Positions 35,400 to 45,971 are shown, numbered from the stretch's first letter. The stretch is 64,000 bases of DNA from VXNE01 sp963665455 (GCA_963665455.1 OY762279.1:372001-436000), one strand, 5' to 3'. Numbers and translations are program-made. The notes: generated by a model not told the origin, from the letters alone.

Positions 35400-36335
35400 G
35401 TGCGCGATGGCGACGGCTGGCGCACCGAACGCGTAGCGGTTGGCGCTGCCGAACTGCACGCGCCCGGTGCGGTGCTGCGGGTGGTCGTGGGGCCCCGCCA
35501 GCCATTGGTGCTGCCGTTGCGCGGCGTCATGCCGCAGCCGGTGGCCGTGACGCGGGTGCCGGTTGCGCTCGATGGCGCCGCCGCCCCGGCGGTGGGGCGC
35601 ATCCGCCGTGTGCGATGGCTGGCTGCCGGGCGTTTGCCTGCCGCGGTGCTAGGCACCGCCATTGGCGAGGCCATCGAGGCGACGGACCTTGCCGGGGCGT
35701 GGGCCCATCTGTCCGACGGCCGGGCTCGCAACGCTGCGGCCCGCAATGAACTCCACTTCGGCGTGCACGGCGACGGGGCGCTGCCGCCGCGCTGGAGCGC
35801 CGATGGCGTGATGCTCGCGCACGATGGCGGCGACGGCGGCCTGTACGCGTCCCTGTTGGCCCGTGCCCCGTGGCTGCCCGAACCTATTGCCCCGGCCGCG
35901 TCCGTGCGGCTGTGGGACGCTGAGCGGCTGGCGTTCACGTATCCGGGCGAAGCGCGCCATGCCGCGCTGCTCGCCGGTGACGTCGCGCCGCCTGCTGAGG
36001 CCACCGCCCAGTACGATGCACTTGCCGCGCCCGTCCATGGCCGGCCGCGCTCGCTCGCGGTGGTGGGCGTGCTCGACGATGGCCGCGCGACGCTGCGCAT
36101 GTCCGCCAGTCCGCTGCCGCCGTGGCCCGCGCCTGACGCCGGGGCGTGGTCCTTGACCGTGCACTCCGATGGCCGCGTGCACCGCGAGCCCGTGGCGCCC
36201 GTCGCCACCGACGGCGATGGCCTCACTTGGTCCGCCCGCGTCCCCTGGCCTGACGATCCAGCCGCTATCGTGGTACTGCGCGGCCCCAACGGCGATGTGC
36301 GCGGCGAATGGTCCGTCGAGGAGGTACTGCAATGA
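35400..36335 (+). CDS. Hypothetical protein, possibly 5'-truncated by fusion to the sulfatase remnant
   Basis: 311 residues from an ATG at 35400 without an obvious ribosome-binding site. It is Ala/Pro/Arg-rich with beta-strand-like segments, and the C-terminus reads VHREPVAPVATDG ... VLRGPNGDVRGEWSVEEVLQ. The C-terminal 70 residues are repeated in the next, frameshifted gene. No family is recognised. Because it starts directly at the break in the sulfatase sequence, its own N-terminus may be missing. It overlaps the next gene by ATGA. Confidence 0.45.
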   Translation: MRDGDGWRTERVAVGAAELHAPGAVLRVVVGPRQPLVLPLRGVMPQPVAVTRVPVALDGAAAPAVGRIRRVRWLAAGRLPAAVLGTAIGEAIEATDLAGAWAHLSDGRARNAAARNELHFGVHGDGALPPRWSADGVMLAHDGGDGGLYASLLARAPWLPEPIAPAASVRLWDAERLAFTYPGEARHAALLAGDVAPPAEATAQYDALAAPVHGRPRSLAVVGVLDDGRATLRMSASPLPPWPAPDAGAWSLTVHSDGRVHREPVAPVATDGDGLTWSARVPWPDDPAAIVVLRGPNGDVRGEWSVEEVLQ

Positions 36336-36775
36336 CCACAAAACGACAACACCACTGGGCGTTCGCGATGGCGCTGTGCGTCTTGATGGCATGGTCCGCA
36401 GCGGGCGACGACTGTGACGGGGCCGCGGGTCCGGCCGACCCGGCGTCTCGCCCGCTCGATGAACCGATGGCGGGGCTGCCGCGCTCACTCGGCCTAGTCG
36501 GCGATCGCGACGCCGCCGGCGCATGGCGCCTGCGCGCCGTGGATAGCTTCCAGCCGCCGTGGCCACCGCTGGCGGAGGGCGAGTGGTCCATCGCCGTGTG
36601 CGCCGCTGGGCCGCCTCGTGCACCGTGAACCCGTCTCGCTGGCGGCAACCAGCGGCGGCGGCCCGACTTGGTCGGCTCGCGTTCCGTGGCCGGATGACCC
36701 GGCCGCCGTGATCGTGCTGCGCTCGCCCGATGGCGACGTGCGCGGCGAGTGGGGGCTAGCGGAGGTGCTGCAATG
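36332..36775 (+). pseudogene. Frameshifted short paralogue of the preceding gene
   Basis: It begins at ATG 36332 with a signal-peptide-like segment (AFAMALCVLMAWSAAGDD) and stays open to a TGA at 36628. Near 36605-36620 the frame shifts. A second frame then continues with VHREPVSLAA ... WSARVPWPDDPAAVIVLRSP ... GEWGLAEVLQ, matching the end of the upstream protein. This is a partial tandem duplicate with an indel. Confidence 0.55.
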
Positions 36776-37067
36776 ACCCCTGCATGGCCGTATCGATCGA
36801 AAAACCCCGTGCGACGCAAGCCTTCGCGGTCGAGGCGGCCTCTATCCATGTGTGCCGCCTCGGCGCCGGGCGCGTGTCGCATGCAAGGCAACTTGCCACG
36901 ACGATGGATCGAATCGAGCGCTCCACTCGTAACTGGACAGTGCCAAGGATAGGCATAGTACGCGCAGCGAACACGGCGTGACCTGATGTGGATAATGGCC
37001 GCGCCTCCTCGATCAAGACAGAACGGCAACGCGCCGTCGTGAGTAGCGCGCGAAGGAGAACGAGCGA

Positions 37068-40000
37068 ATGAGCAGGCGGAACCCGTCTATGGTCGACGGA
37101 CCAACGGACACGGTGAAGAGACTTGAGCGGGCACTCGAGAGCCTCGATCTGCACGACCAAGACGCGGGCGACGGCCTGTGGCTTGAGGACTTGGTGGCAG
37201 ACGTCGCGACGCTGATCCAAGAATGGGATCTCGACAGAATCCACCCATGGTCAGATTGGCCCGAGCGGGAGCAACTTCTGGGAGAGGACGTCGGGCCGCA
37301 GGACATCGGGATCGACCTGGTGGCGCGAACGAAGAGCGAAGAGTGGGTCGCGATCCAGTGCAAAGGCAAAGGGCGAGCGAAGAATGGGCAACGAAGAAAA
37401 CTGACAAAACCGGACGTAAGGGACTTTCTGTCGGCCGTCGGGTCCGAGATATGGGGCGGCCGATGGATCGTGAGCAACGCGGATCCGACTCGAAACAGCG
37501 CGACGCTAGGCCGGGCGCTACAGAGCGCAGAGGTGCGTTTCGTCGACATAGGCGGGCCCGTGCGACGGGAGCACGAACGGAGGAAAGGCGGCAACGGCCA
37601 AGACCCGCGAAGCGAGATGCAGGCGGAAGCCGTCGACCAAATCCTGAAGAAGCTGGAGAGCATCCGAGGCGAAAAGCACGACGACTGGCAGCCCGATGAG
37701 GCGCGTGCGCAGGCAATCATGCCATGCGGTACGGGCAAGACGCGCGTCGGATTTCAGGTGGCAAGCCGCCTCGTCGAAGACGGCGGGCTGGTCATCGTGA
37801 TGGCACCGAGCATCGGGCTCGTAAGACAGCTACAAGGGGACTGGCGCGCCTTGGCCAAAGAAGAACGTGCGACGATCGCGACACTCGCAGTGTGCTCGGA
37901 CGCGACTGCGGGAGGCGTGATGGACGCCCATGCCGAAGACGACCAAGCAGAGAGCGACGGGGGCGACCCCACCATCGACCGCGGGCTCGTGCGCACGCGC
38001 GACATAACGGGCGAAGTGGCACAGAGCGCGGAGGCGGTCGCAGAGTGGATTCGGGGCCGTGGCGCCCGGAAGGGCTTGCAGGTGGTGATGAGCACGTACC
38101 AGTCGGGGCACCACACGGGCGAAGGGCTGCGGATCGCCGAAGCTCGAGCAGACCTACTCATCGCGGACGAGGCACACAGAACGGCCGGAATCCGGCCAGT
38201 CAAGGGGAAGGCCAAGGCACAACGACTGCGCCAGTTCACCGCGTGCCACGACAATAGTCTCATCCCGGCACAAAACCGGCTCTACATGACGGCCACGCCG
38301 AGGGTTTTCAACATCGAGGAGAAGCCCAACGCGAAGGCCGACGACTACGTCGTGGCGCCGATGCATCGCGAGGCGATCTTCGGGCCGGTGGCATACCGGC
38401 TGTCCTACCTACAGGCGGTCGACAAGGGATTCCTGTCCGACTACCGGATCGTCGCGGTCGCACTGCCGGGAAGCGCGCACGACGCTGCGAACGAGATGGC
38501 CGAAAAGCAGGGCGAGCGTGGACGAACCGGCAAGGACCGATCAACGTCGCTGGCGCTTCGCAAGCTAGCGTACGGGCTGGCACTCGCAGGTGGAGTCCCG
38601 GTGCGCCCGGAGGAAGGGGGAGTATTGCCCCTAGAGAGCAGCATCGCATTCCTGAACCGGGTCCAAAGCTCGAAGGACATGGCCGCGGAGCTGGGCCAGG
38701 AAATCGCCCGAACGTGGATCCGAGACCACTTGGCAGCGCAGAGTCCTCCCGTGGAGGCCAAGCCGTTCACACTCGAGCACCGGGACGCGAGCGATGGTGC
38801 GGCCGCACGGGAGGAGGCGCTGACGAAACTCAAGACCGCCACCGCAGACGCGCCCGCGGGGGTGACGAACGTCGGGATATTCGGGGAGGGCATCGACACG
38901 CCAAGCCTGAGCGGCGTCGCGTTCGTCGAGGCGAGGCGAAGCCCGATCGACGTGATTCAGGCGGTGGGACGGGCGATGAGGCTGAGCACGAACAAGAGGT
39001 TCGGGATCATCCTGATCCCCATTGAGATTCCGCCGGGCTATGACGCGGAGGCGTGGCTCGAGAGCAGGCCGAACTTGGACGGATGGAAGGAACTCGGCCA
39101 GATCCTGCAAGCGCTGAGGGCACACGACGGACGCATAGAGGACCGGCTCGCCGACCTGATGGACGTCTACGTCCTGGATGGAGACGATGGCGAGGAAGGC
39201 ACGGACCTCGTCGCCATCAAGGAACGCAGCGGGACGACCGTGTTCCTTTGGACGGGGCCGAAGGGGCAGATTGAGAGCCTCCTAGACCCGAGGTACGGAG
39301 ACGGTCGGGAGAGCGCGGTGAAGCGGCTGGCAAGACATGGACTACTGATGCCGGTGGACGAGTGTCCGACCGTGACCACGCCAACCCGAGCGACCTATGG
39401 GATCGACGACAGGGCGAAGAGGAACCGGCGGTTCGCACCCATGGACGTGGAGGATACGTGGAAAGCCACGGACGAGGGCTATCGGACCGCGCCACCGGCC
39501 GAGAAAGCGAAGGAAACGTTGGACGTCTGGAGCCGAATCGGTGGGAAGAAGGCGCAAAAGTCACCGCTACGCAAGCCAAAACGAAGGAAGAGAGGCTCGA
39601 ACGACGAGCCGCGCCAGATGGGCTTCCGGCTGCTGAGGGAACTCGGCGACGACGAAGGTCGCGGCGAGCAGATCCGAATCACGCTGCTCGAGAAATCGGG
39701 GTTACGGCGCGGGCCAGAACGGGACGTCAACATCCTTCGCAACACCGTGGAGTATGCGGCAAGCAGGTTGCGCGACGACGGGTTGGAGGACGGGCTGAAA
39801 GCACAGCTTGCGATGACGAATCTAGCCCCTCCGAAGCAGGGCAAGCATCGGGCCGACGCATGCACCGTAATGGCCCTGTTGGTGTTGACGGCGGCGATCG
39901 TTCATGGGCGCCTGGAGGTCGGAGGAGCACTCAGAGGACGCAAGATCGCAGGTCTGGAAGAAGCGGGGGCAACGCCGGAAACCCTGATGGAGGCGTGGGA

Positions 40001-42107
40001 CGCCGTGCTGGACGTGGACTACCAGCCGATCTTCAGGGAGGCGAGAAACCTGATCCGGCACGTGACGCGCCGGGAGCGTAAGACCGCCGGCCTAAACGAG
40101 GCAGTCCGCCGGATAGTGAGTGATGCGCTTGAAATCGGGGAGACCTATGCACGCATGGAAATGGACCATGCGGGGCAGCTATTCAACGAAGTCATGGGCG
40201 ACCAGGCGGCAGACGGGGCGTACTTCACCCGCCCCCACGCCGCAGCCCTACTCGGAGGGCTCGCGGTAGAGGCACTGAACGAGGGAGACTGGAGCGCAAA
40301 AGAGACGTGGGATCGGGCGGAGGTGTTCGACCCGACCTGCGGGAGCGGCACACTGCTGACGGCGTTTCTCACGGCCGCGAAGGCGAAGGCGCGAAGGCAC
40401 GGAGCTGGCCCCGAAAAGCTACAGCAACTCCACCGGCAGGGGGTGGAGCGAATGCTGATGGGGCTGGACGTGAACCCGGTCTCACTGCAACTCGCTGGAG
40501 CGCAGATGACCCTCGGAGACCCGGCCGTGCGATACAACAGCATGAACTTGGTGAAGCTCGAGTACGGCTACTTGGCAGACGAGGAACGGGCCTCGGCGGG
40601 GAGCCTGGAGTTGCTCACGGACAGTCGCATCGTGGGGACGTGCAGCGAAGCGGGGCAGCAGACATTGGACCTGAACTTTCGCGCGCGCGGAAAGGCACGG
40701 AACCTCTCGATCATGGCCGGAGAGCCGTTCGAGCACGAGGAACTCAGCGACGTGGTGGAGAAGCTGAAGGGTCGGCGCGTTGCGCTGATGAATCCGCCGT
40801 TTGTGACGAGGGACAAGCTGGGGGAGAAGTTCGAGGCGCCGGAACAAAAGGCCGTCCGCGCCCGAATTGATGGGGCGCAAGCGTTGCTCGAGGCGACTAA
40901 TCGAGAGATGACCGGGATCACGGACAAGAGGACCGCAGGCCCCCTTTGGGTCGCGCTTGGCCTGAAGTCCATTGACCAGGAAGATGGCGTGCTTGGAATG
41001 GTCAAACCGACCATTGCACTGCTGCTGCCGAGTGGACTGGCCGAAAGACAGATGCTAGCGCAACAACTGCACATTCGATGGGTAATCACCTCACATGAGG
41101 TCGGGAACCTGAACATGAGCCAGACCGGGGGGGCCGGTGTCAACGAGAGCATCGTGGTCGGGACTCGCAAAGGTCGGCACGGGGACGAACCGACTAGGTT
41201 CATCAGCCTAGATCGGCAACCGGCCAACCGACAGGAGGCGGAAGAGGTGGTGGAGGCCATTGCACGAAGCACCTCCATCCCGTGGGGACACGAGCGTCTT
41301 GTGTCCGCAGAACGGATGCGAGCCGGAGACTGGAGTGCGGCCGGCTGGCGTAGCCCTCAGCTCGACGAGGGCGTGGGGCGGCTTAGGAGATGGCCGGAAC
41401 TGAGGGCGATGCGGCAGGTTCACGGTGCGACCATGGGGGGCGCGGACCATGGGTCCCTCGTCAAGCCATCCCCGGGGGAGGTAGGCGAGGTCTGGATCAT
41501 CAACAGCAAGTCCAAAGAGCGCCAAACCCGCATAGAAGGAGTCCTCGACTCCAACTTCGTCTTCAAGGAGGGGAGGAAAATGGGGGTGATGGAGAGGGAA
41601 CTGTATGTGGCAGCACGAATAGAGACCTTGAAAAAGACGACAGGGCATCTGCTGGTTTCGGCAGGTCAAGATACCCAGAGCGCGCGCGTCTCCGCCGTGG
41701 CCGTAGAGCAGCCGCAGACAGGGATAAGGTGGAGGCCAGTGCAAGGATTGACGGTCGACGTAGCGAAGGCATGGGCAGTTTGGTTGAACAGCACGCCCGG
41801 AAGGATGCTAACGGCATGTGAACGAGGCGGGGTTAGGCTTGGGTTTCCCACCTACACGCCGAAGGGCCTGTTGAACATCTTGGTCCCCGATCCGGCCAAC
41901 TCCGATGTGATCGCCGCACTAGCACGGGAGTGGGAACAGAGCCGGGAAGAGGTCGTTCCGTCCTACAAGGAGGGATACGGCGAGCTACGGCGGCGATGGG
42001 ACAAAGTCGTCGAGAGTGTGATGGCTGAAGCCGAAGAGGGAGAGATCCAGCGTTTGGGGGAATTGCTGGCGCGGGAGCCGTGGGTGTGCGGAAACAACGA
42101 GAGTTAG
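37068..42107 (+). CDS. Single-polypeptide restriction-modification enzyme (Type ISP-like: Mrr nuclease, SF2 helicase, N6-adenine methylase, TRD)
   Basis: 1679 residues from the ATG at 37068, with GAAGGAGA upstream. Domains in order: an Mrr-like nuclease (IGIDLVARTKSEEWVAIQCK, residues 78-97, the D...QxK pattern); an SF2 helicase with Walker A MPCGTGKTR (about 217), ADEAH (about 365), TATPR, and QAVGRAMRL in the C-terminal lobe; a linker; a gamma-type N6-adenine methylase with motif I DPTCGSGTLL (about 1087) and motif IV NPPF (about 1241); and a C-terminal target-recognition domain. This is the layout of Type ISP enzymes such as LlaGI, which methylate a site, translocate on DNA and cut. It is complete, with no visible frameshift, and needs no separate specificity gene. 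Confidence 0.9.
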   Translation: MSRRNPSMVDGPTDTVKRLERALESLDLHDQDAGDGLWLEDLVADVATLIQEWDLDRIHPWSDWPEREQLLGEDVGPQDIGIDLVARTKSEEWVAIQCKGKGRAKNGQRRKLTKPDVRDFLSAVGSEIWGGRWIVSNADPTRNSATLGRALQSAEVRFVDIGGPVRREHERRKGGNGQDPRSEMQAEAVDQILKKLESIRGEKHDDWQPDEARAQAIMPCGTGKTRVGFQVASRLVEDGGLVIVMAPSIGLVRQLQGDWRALAKEERATIATLAVCSDATAGGVMDAHAEDDQAESDGGDPTIDRGLVRTRDITGEVAQSAEAVAEWIRGRGARKGLQVVMSTYQSGHHTGEGLRIAEARADLLIADEAHRTAGIRPVKGKAKAQRLRQFTACHDNSLIPAQNRLYMTATPRVFNIEEKPNAKADDYVVAPMHREAIFGPVAYRLSYLQAVDKGFLSDYRIVAVALPGSAHDAANEMAEKQGERGRTGKDRSTSLALRKLAYGLALAGGVPVRPEEGGVLPLESSIAFLNRVQSSKDMAAELGQEIARTWIRDHLAAQSPPVEAKPFTLEHRDASDGAAAREEALTKLKTATADAPAGVTNVGIFGEGIDTPSLSGVAFVEARRSPIDVIQAVGRAMRLSTNKRFGIILIPIEIPPGYDAEAWLESRPNLDGWKELGQILQALRAHDGRIEDRLADLMDVYVLDGDDGEEGTDLVAIKERSGTTVFLWTGPKGQIESLLDPRYGDGRESAVKRLARHGLLMPVDECPTVTTPTRATYGIDDRAKRNRRFAPMDVEDTWKATDEGYRTAPPAEKAKETLDVWSRIGGKKAQKSPLRKPKRRKRGSNDEPRQMGFRLLRELGDDEGRGEQIRITLLEKSGLRRGPERDVNILRNTVEYAASRLRDDGLEDGLKAQLAMTNLAPPKQGKHRADACTVMALLVLTAAIVHGRLEVGGALRGRKIAGLEEAGATPETLMEAWDAVLDVDYQPIFREARNLIRHVTRRERKTAGLNEAVRRIVSDALEIGETYARMEMDHAGQLFNEVMGDQAADGAYFTRPHAAALLGGLAVEALNEGDWSAKETWDRAEVFDPTCGSGTLLTAFLTAAKAKARRHGAGPEKLQQLHRQGVERMLMGLDVNPVSLQLAGAQMTLGDPAVRYNSMNLVKLEYGYLADEERASAGSLELLTDSRIVGTCSEAGQQTLDLNFRARGKARNLSIMAGEPFEHEELSDVVEKLKGRRVALMNPPFVTRDKLGEKFEAPEQKAVRARIDGAQALLEATNREMTGITDKRTAGPLWVALGLKSIDQEDGVLGMVKPTIALLLPSGLAERQMLAQQLHIRWVITSHEVGNLNMSQTGGAGVNESIVVGTRKGRHGDEPTRFISLDRQPANRQEAEEVVEAIARSTSIPWGHERLVSAERMRAGDWSAAGWRSPQLDEGVGRLRRWPELRAMRQVHGATMGGADHGSLVKPSPGEVGEVWIINSKSKERQTRIEGVLDSNFVFKEGRKMGVMERELYVAARIETLKKTTGHLLVSAGQDTQSARVSAVAVEQPQTGIRWRPVQGLTVDVAKAWAVWLNSTPGRMLTACERGGVRLGFPTYTPKGLLNILVPDPANSDVIAALAREWEQSREEVVPSYKEGYGELRRRWDKVVESVMAEAEEGEIQRLGELLAREPWVCGNNES

Positions 42108-43081
42108 AGCAAGCCGGCCGTCGCGGCTGACAGCTTCCCGAGTGCGCGGTACGGCCGATGTACGTCGGGTCGGGCTCGGCAGCGCGGCGCTCGCGGGCAA
42201 GCCCCCGACGGGTTTCGGCCATGCCCGAGGTCGCCAATCCGGTAGGATCTTGCGCACGGCCATCGTGCAGTCAACGGAGCGTGCGGCGGTGCCGGCCGAC
42301 TGGCAAGACTCATGCGTTGGCGAAGCGCGCCTCGCTTCTCTGCCCCCGGGCACATGCGCCGCGCAAGTGCCCCAGCGACCAGGCGCTGATCGCATGGGGC
42401 CGTGTGGGGGGGGCGGCGGCATGGCCCTTGCGAAGATGCAGCACGACGTCTATGGAGAGGCGTTGTGGGTTATCGTCCGTAGATGCCAGCAATTCGCACG
42501 CCTCGCGATCACCATGCTCGGCGGAGGGCCCGAGCATCCGCAATGAAACGGTGTCGACAGCTTTGACCACCGCACCTTGCAGTTTGCCCACGATCTACTC
42601 GCTGCCGCGTCGCGCTACCAAGCGAACCCGCCCCATCCGAACCTCCCGTTGGTCGAGAATCGCCCGCACGCATGCCTCGTCCCCGGGAGCCCCGAGAGTC
42701 GGTGGCTTCAGTGGCTGGACGCGGAGGTCTCGTCGTGGCTGCACGCGGAGGCGGGGCCAAGGGATGATGGCCTGCGGAAGAGCCGGCTTGTGCTCACGAT
42801 CCCTAGCCAATCAGAACGAGACCGCGGGCTTCTTCGGGTCCGTCCGTTGCGACTCGGGCTAGCTAGTGGTGCGCAATGGGATTCGGCCGCCAGGCCCGAC
42901 GGTGCCCAAGGCTAGGGACGGGGGTCGCCAGTTGGGGGCGCTCTGCCGAATGCTCCGTTACCGCCTGATTGGCCGAGGCTTGCCGGTGCCACGGACTATC
43001 CACGCCTTCGGGGAAGCTCGGCGACGGCTGCTGAGGGGCCGATGGACGTGTTCGGGCGCTGGCCAGGAAGGTATGGATGGC
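42108..43081. other. Long region without a convincing gene
   Basis: 974 bases. A minus-strand frame from a GTG at 42591 to 42310 (93 residues, including a LGPSAEHGDREACELLAS segment) is the only one with protein-like composition. It has no ribosome-binding site and no recognised family. The rest looks like decayed sequence between the restriction enzyme and the pentapeptide protein. Confidence 0.35.
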
Positions 43082-44422
43082 CTAGTTGATTCCGGCAAGA
43101 GTACGGGCCGCTTGTTGGACGGCGGCCCATGACCGGATCGCGTTGTCAACCCAGGTCTGAGCGCAGACTTGGACTTGACCCGCATCGGAAGCGGCGCTGG
43201 CCTCGAATTTGCTAACAGCATCCTGGAGCGGTGTTTCGGCGGGCGTCGGATCCTCGCCTTCGCACCGAAGGAGATCGGCGACGAGACCGGGCAGGCCGTC
43301 GCTGGCGAAGTCCTCTGACCTCACGCCGGCCTTGAACGGGATGTGCCGGTAGCCGTAACCGGAACCCCCAATCCAGACGGTTTCGTCCTCCTTGGGGGGC
43401 GGCCTGCGGATGATGCCGCCGAGCTTGGCGACGACGAAGAGCGACCTCGCCACATCGCACGTTTCGGACGATCCGCCGATTGTCTCGCCGCCGACAACCC
43501 TGTCGACTTGATCGAGGCGGAAGGCGATCTCGCGGCGGAGGTCGATCGCGCTGCATTGCGGAACAGGCGGCGGACTCGTTGCTTGGTGCTCGGCCGCGCT
43601 ATCGCCGGGGTCGGGCGGGATCGCGCTCGGGCCGCAGGCGTCGCCGGGTGGGGGCTGTTGGCAATGCAGCTCGGCATTGCGGCATGCCGTGCGCCATCCC
43701 TCTAGGGAGGCGAGGGTTTCGCACGTCAGGCCGCTGACTCCTCGCATGTCGGCTTCCAGGATGCTTACACCGTGAAGCCCGGCCGAGTCGAAGGAAGCGC
43801 CTCGGAGGTCGGCGTAGGCGAAGATCGCCTGGGTCAAGTCCGCCTCGGTGAAGTTCGATTGACCGAGGCGGGCGGCGCGGAAGTCTGCGGACCTAAGCAG
43901 TGACCCACGGAAAACGGCGCGCTCGGCCTTCGATCTGATCCATCTGGTGTCGGAGAGTTCCGCTTTGTCGAAGCGGGCGGTGCCGGTGTCAGGGTCGCCC
44001 GCATCAAGATCGGCGCAAGAAAAGCTCGCATGGTTGAGGCGCGCACGTCGTAGGTCCAGTCCGGGCAGGAAGACGCGGTATCGGCAATGAACGAATCGGG
44101 TTCGATCAATGCTGTCGCGGGACACATCCGTCCACCGAAGGTCTTGGCCAGTCGCGGCAAGATACTCCAGGGCGTCAGCCTTTCCGGTGTTGCCAGGCAA
44201 GTCGTTGGAGACCGTCTGCCACGCTTCGCTGATCCGGCTCTTTTGGCGCCCGTCGAGGTCGAGCCATAGGCCGATCGTGGCGATGACGACACCGATCACG
44301 GTAAAGGCCACGAACGCGGGTTCGAGGTGGCGAAGCACGCGAAGTATGCGGGAACGCCGCAGTGTTTCGGCGCGCTCGAAGAACCTGTTGATTGCGCCTA
44401 GCGGGCTGCTCGAGGCTGTCAC
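43082..44422 (-). CDS. Membrane-anchored pentapeptide-repeat protein
   Basis: 446 residues from a GTG at 44422. One transmembrane helix lies at about residues 33-53 (EPAFVAFTVIGVVIATIGLWL). From about residue 120 to 230 there is a run of A(D/N)Lxx-type pentapeptide repeats (LDLRRARLNHASFSCADL, then SADFRAARLGQSNFTEADLT and AYADLRGASFDSAGL). A Pro-rich, Cys-containing C-terminal domain of unknown fold follows. Such proteins occur near restriction systems, but no mechanism can be assigned from the sequence. Confidence 0.8.
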   Translation of the reverse strand: MTASSSPLGAINRFFERAETLRRSRILRVLRHLEPAFVAFTVIGVVIATIGLWLDLDGRQKSRISEAWQTVSNDLPGNTGKADALEYLAATGQDLRWTDVSRDSIDRTRFVHCRYRVFLPGLDLRRARLNHASFSCADLDAGDPDTGTARFDKAELSDTRWIRSKAERAVFRGSLLRSADFRAARLGQSNFTEADLTQAIFAYADLRGASFDSAGLHGVSILEADMRGVSGLTCETLASLEGWRTACRNAELHCQQPPPGDACGPSAIPPDPGDSAAEHQATSPPPVPQCSAIDLRREIAFRLDQVDRVVGGETIGGSSETCDVARSLFVVAKLGGIIRRPPPKEDETVWIGGSGYGYRHIPFKAGVRSEDFASDGLPGLVADLLRCEGEDPTPAETPLQDAVSKFEASAASDAGQVQVCAQTWVDNAIRSWAAVQQAARTLAGIN

Positions 44423-44450
44423 TTGAAGTCAGAAGACCGTGGATTGCGCT

Positions 44451-44750
44451 TCATTCTACGGAAGGGTCGTGCCGTCCCACAAATGAGCCGGCTGCGTTGT
44501 TCAGGTGTGTTCGACGAACGGATGTCGGTGAGTGGCGATTCTCTGGCCACACGTGGTCTTGGAGCAGGACGGCCTCGACCGCCACCTGTTCGCCACGGAA
44601 CTCCGCGACGAAGTCCGGCGGCCCTTCGTGAGCCGCGTCGCCGACGTGCTCGATGCTCGTGCAACCGACCTGCTGGAGCCATTCGTACGCAGTCCGCTCG
44701 CTGATTGGCAGGCGGGCGCGGCTAGTGCGCTTCAGAGCGTCGGACGGCAT
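44451..44750 (-). CDS. Short restriction-endonuclease-like protein or fragment
   Basis: 99 residues from an ATG at 44750, with no Shine-Dalgarno sequence but a TATAGT-like element just upstream. The sequence AYEWLQQVGCTSIEHVG ... DFVAEFRGEQVAVE follows the pattern seen at the start of PD-(D/E)xK nuclease domains (helix, 'G...V.HVG', PDF, G..VAVE), but the catalytic Lys is absent and the protein ends soon after. A related 77-bp stretch lies at 45596-45672. Coding sense is uncertain because the opposite strand is also open. Confidence 0.35.
   Translation of the reverse strand: MPSDALKRTSRARLPISERTAYEWLQQVGCTSIEHVGDAAHEGPPDFVAEFRGEQVAVEAVLLQDHVWPENRHSPTSVRRTHLNNAAGSFVGRHDPSVE
44632..44708. repeat. 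77-bp duplicated segment (copy 1 of 2; the other is 45596-45672)
   Basis: About three-quarters of positions match 45596-45672 in the same orientation. On the minus strand both encode EWL(Q/R)QVG ... IEHVGDAAH, after which the two copies diverge. Likely remains of duplicated nuclease-like genes. Confidence 0.5.
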
Positions 44751-45971
44751 GGAGCGACTATACTGGACGGGAGACGCCGGAAGGACGTGGAGGTGCGCTG
44801 CGGCCACGGCTTGGCGCTGCACCCCAATGTGCCTACTGCCGGTGTTAAGAACCCCTGGCAACGCTCGCCCGCGACGCTAGAATGCGCGACCGCGAAGTGA
44901 GTCCCGGACACCCGGTCACGCCCACGCCGCGACCCGAAGCGGGGCGCAATCGACGGCCGGTATGGTGCCGGCGACTCGGTCCGTGGGGCGTGCAGCCCGC
45001 AGCCGACCGCGTGCGTTCATGGTGCCGAAAGCAGGACGATGGACCCAACGACACGCTACGGCCTTCGACTGGGTGAGTGTCGCCCGTGCCCGGCCCGCGT
45101 GAGTTACGGCTATGATCGGTCCGGGCTCGTGCCGCTGCTCGGCGAGGAGCTGCGCGCGAACGCGTGGGCACAAGGATTGAGCCAAGCGGAGCCGACGCTA
45201 CACGTGCGGGCCGCACCCTAGGGCGTCCGGCGGCCGGGGACGACCTCGAGTGGCTGGGGAGCATCGTCGGGCCGACGCCCTACGGACACGGCGAGGCCAC
45301 GCTGCTCGACCCCGCGGTGCGCGATGCGCTCCAGATTGGGGCGAACGACGTCGGTCTCGGGGGCGGCGCACGGGACGATCTCCGGGGGACGCTGCGCGTG
45401 GTCGCCAGCGACACGGGGCTCGACGCCGCCGCGCTGCGTCTCGATCCGTTGAAGCCGCTCTTCTCATCGCGCCGGCGGTACTTCGCCGAGCACGCCGACA
45501 CGGAGAAGACCACGAGCATGATCGCAAGCCTCGGGCTCATCGCGTCGGGGAAGCATGAGGACGGGGCGCTCGTCGTCGAACACGGCGGGAAGCGGGTGGG
45601 CCGCGTCTCCGACATGCTCGATGTTCGTGGAACCGACCTGTCTCAGCCATTCGCATACCGCAACGTCGCTGACTGGCCGGGGGGGCTTGGGTTTGCCTCG
45701 GAGAACCGGATCGGATGGGGGGCTACGCTGAACAGGACACGCCGACTTGAAACGCGCCCGCCCCGCCGCTGCCGCGGCCGAGCACGGCCCGACCACGGAC
45801 TCCGCCCGTCTCGTGGTATGCTAGGGGAAAAGGTCCGTGCGCAAATTGCTGCCCGCCTGCCACACACACGATACGATTGGGACGCACCTCCTTGCGATCC
45901 GATGCTCCCCGCGCTGGGGCGTGCTCCTTGCGGTCGATACCGCAATCACTCGGACAACGAGTGGTGCCTAG
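44751..45971. other. Decayed or unassigned region
   Basis: About 1.2 kb. It contains the second copy of the 77-bp repeat (45596-45672). A plus-strand frame from 45164 has protein-like stretches (LLDPAVRDALQIGANDVGLG) but runs through the opposing repeat and into the methylase gene. A 60-residue plus-strand frame lies at 45039-45221. None is supported strongly enough to call as a gene. It was probably once coding. Confidence 0.35.

Noticed and set aside
42509..42810. Two short minus-strand frames
   Set aside because: No ribosome-binding site or family feature, and composition typical of random GC-rich frames.
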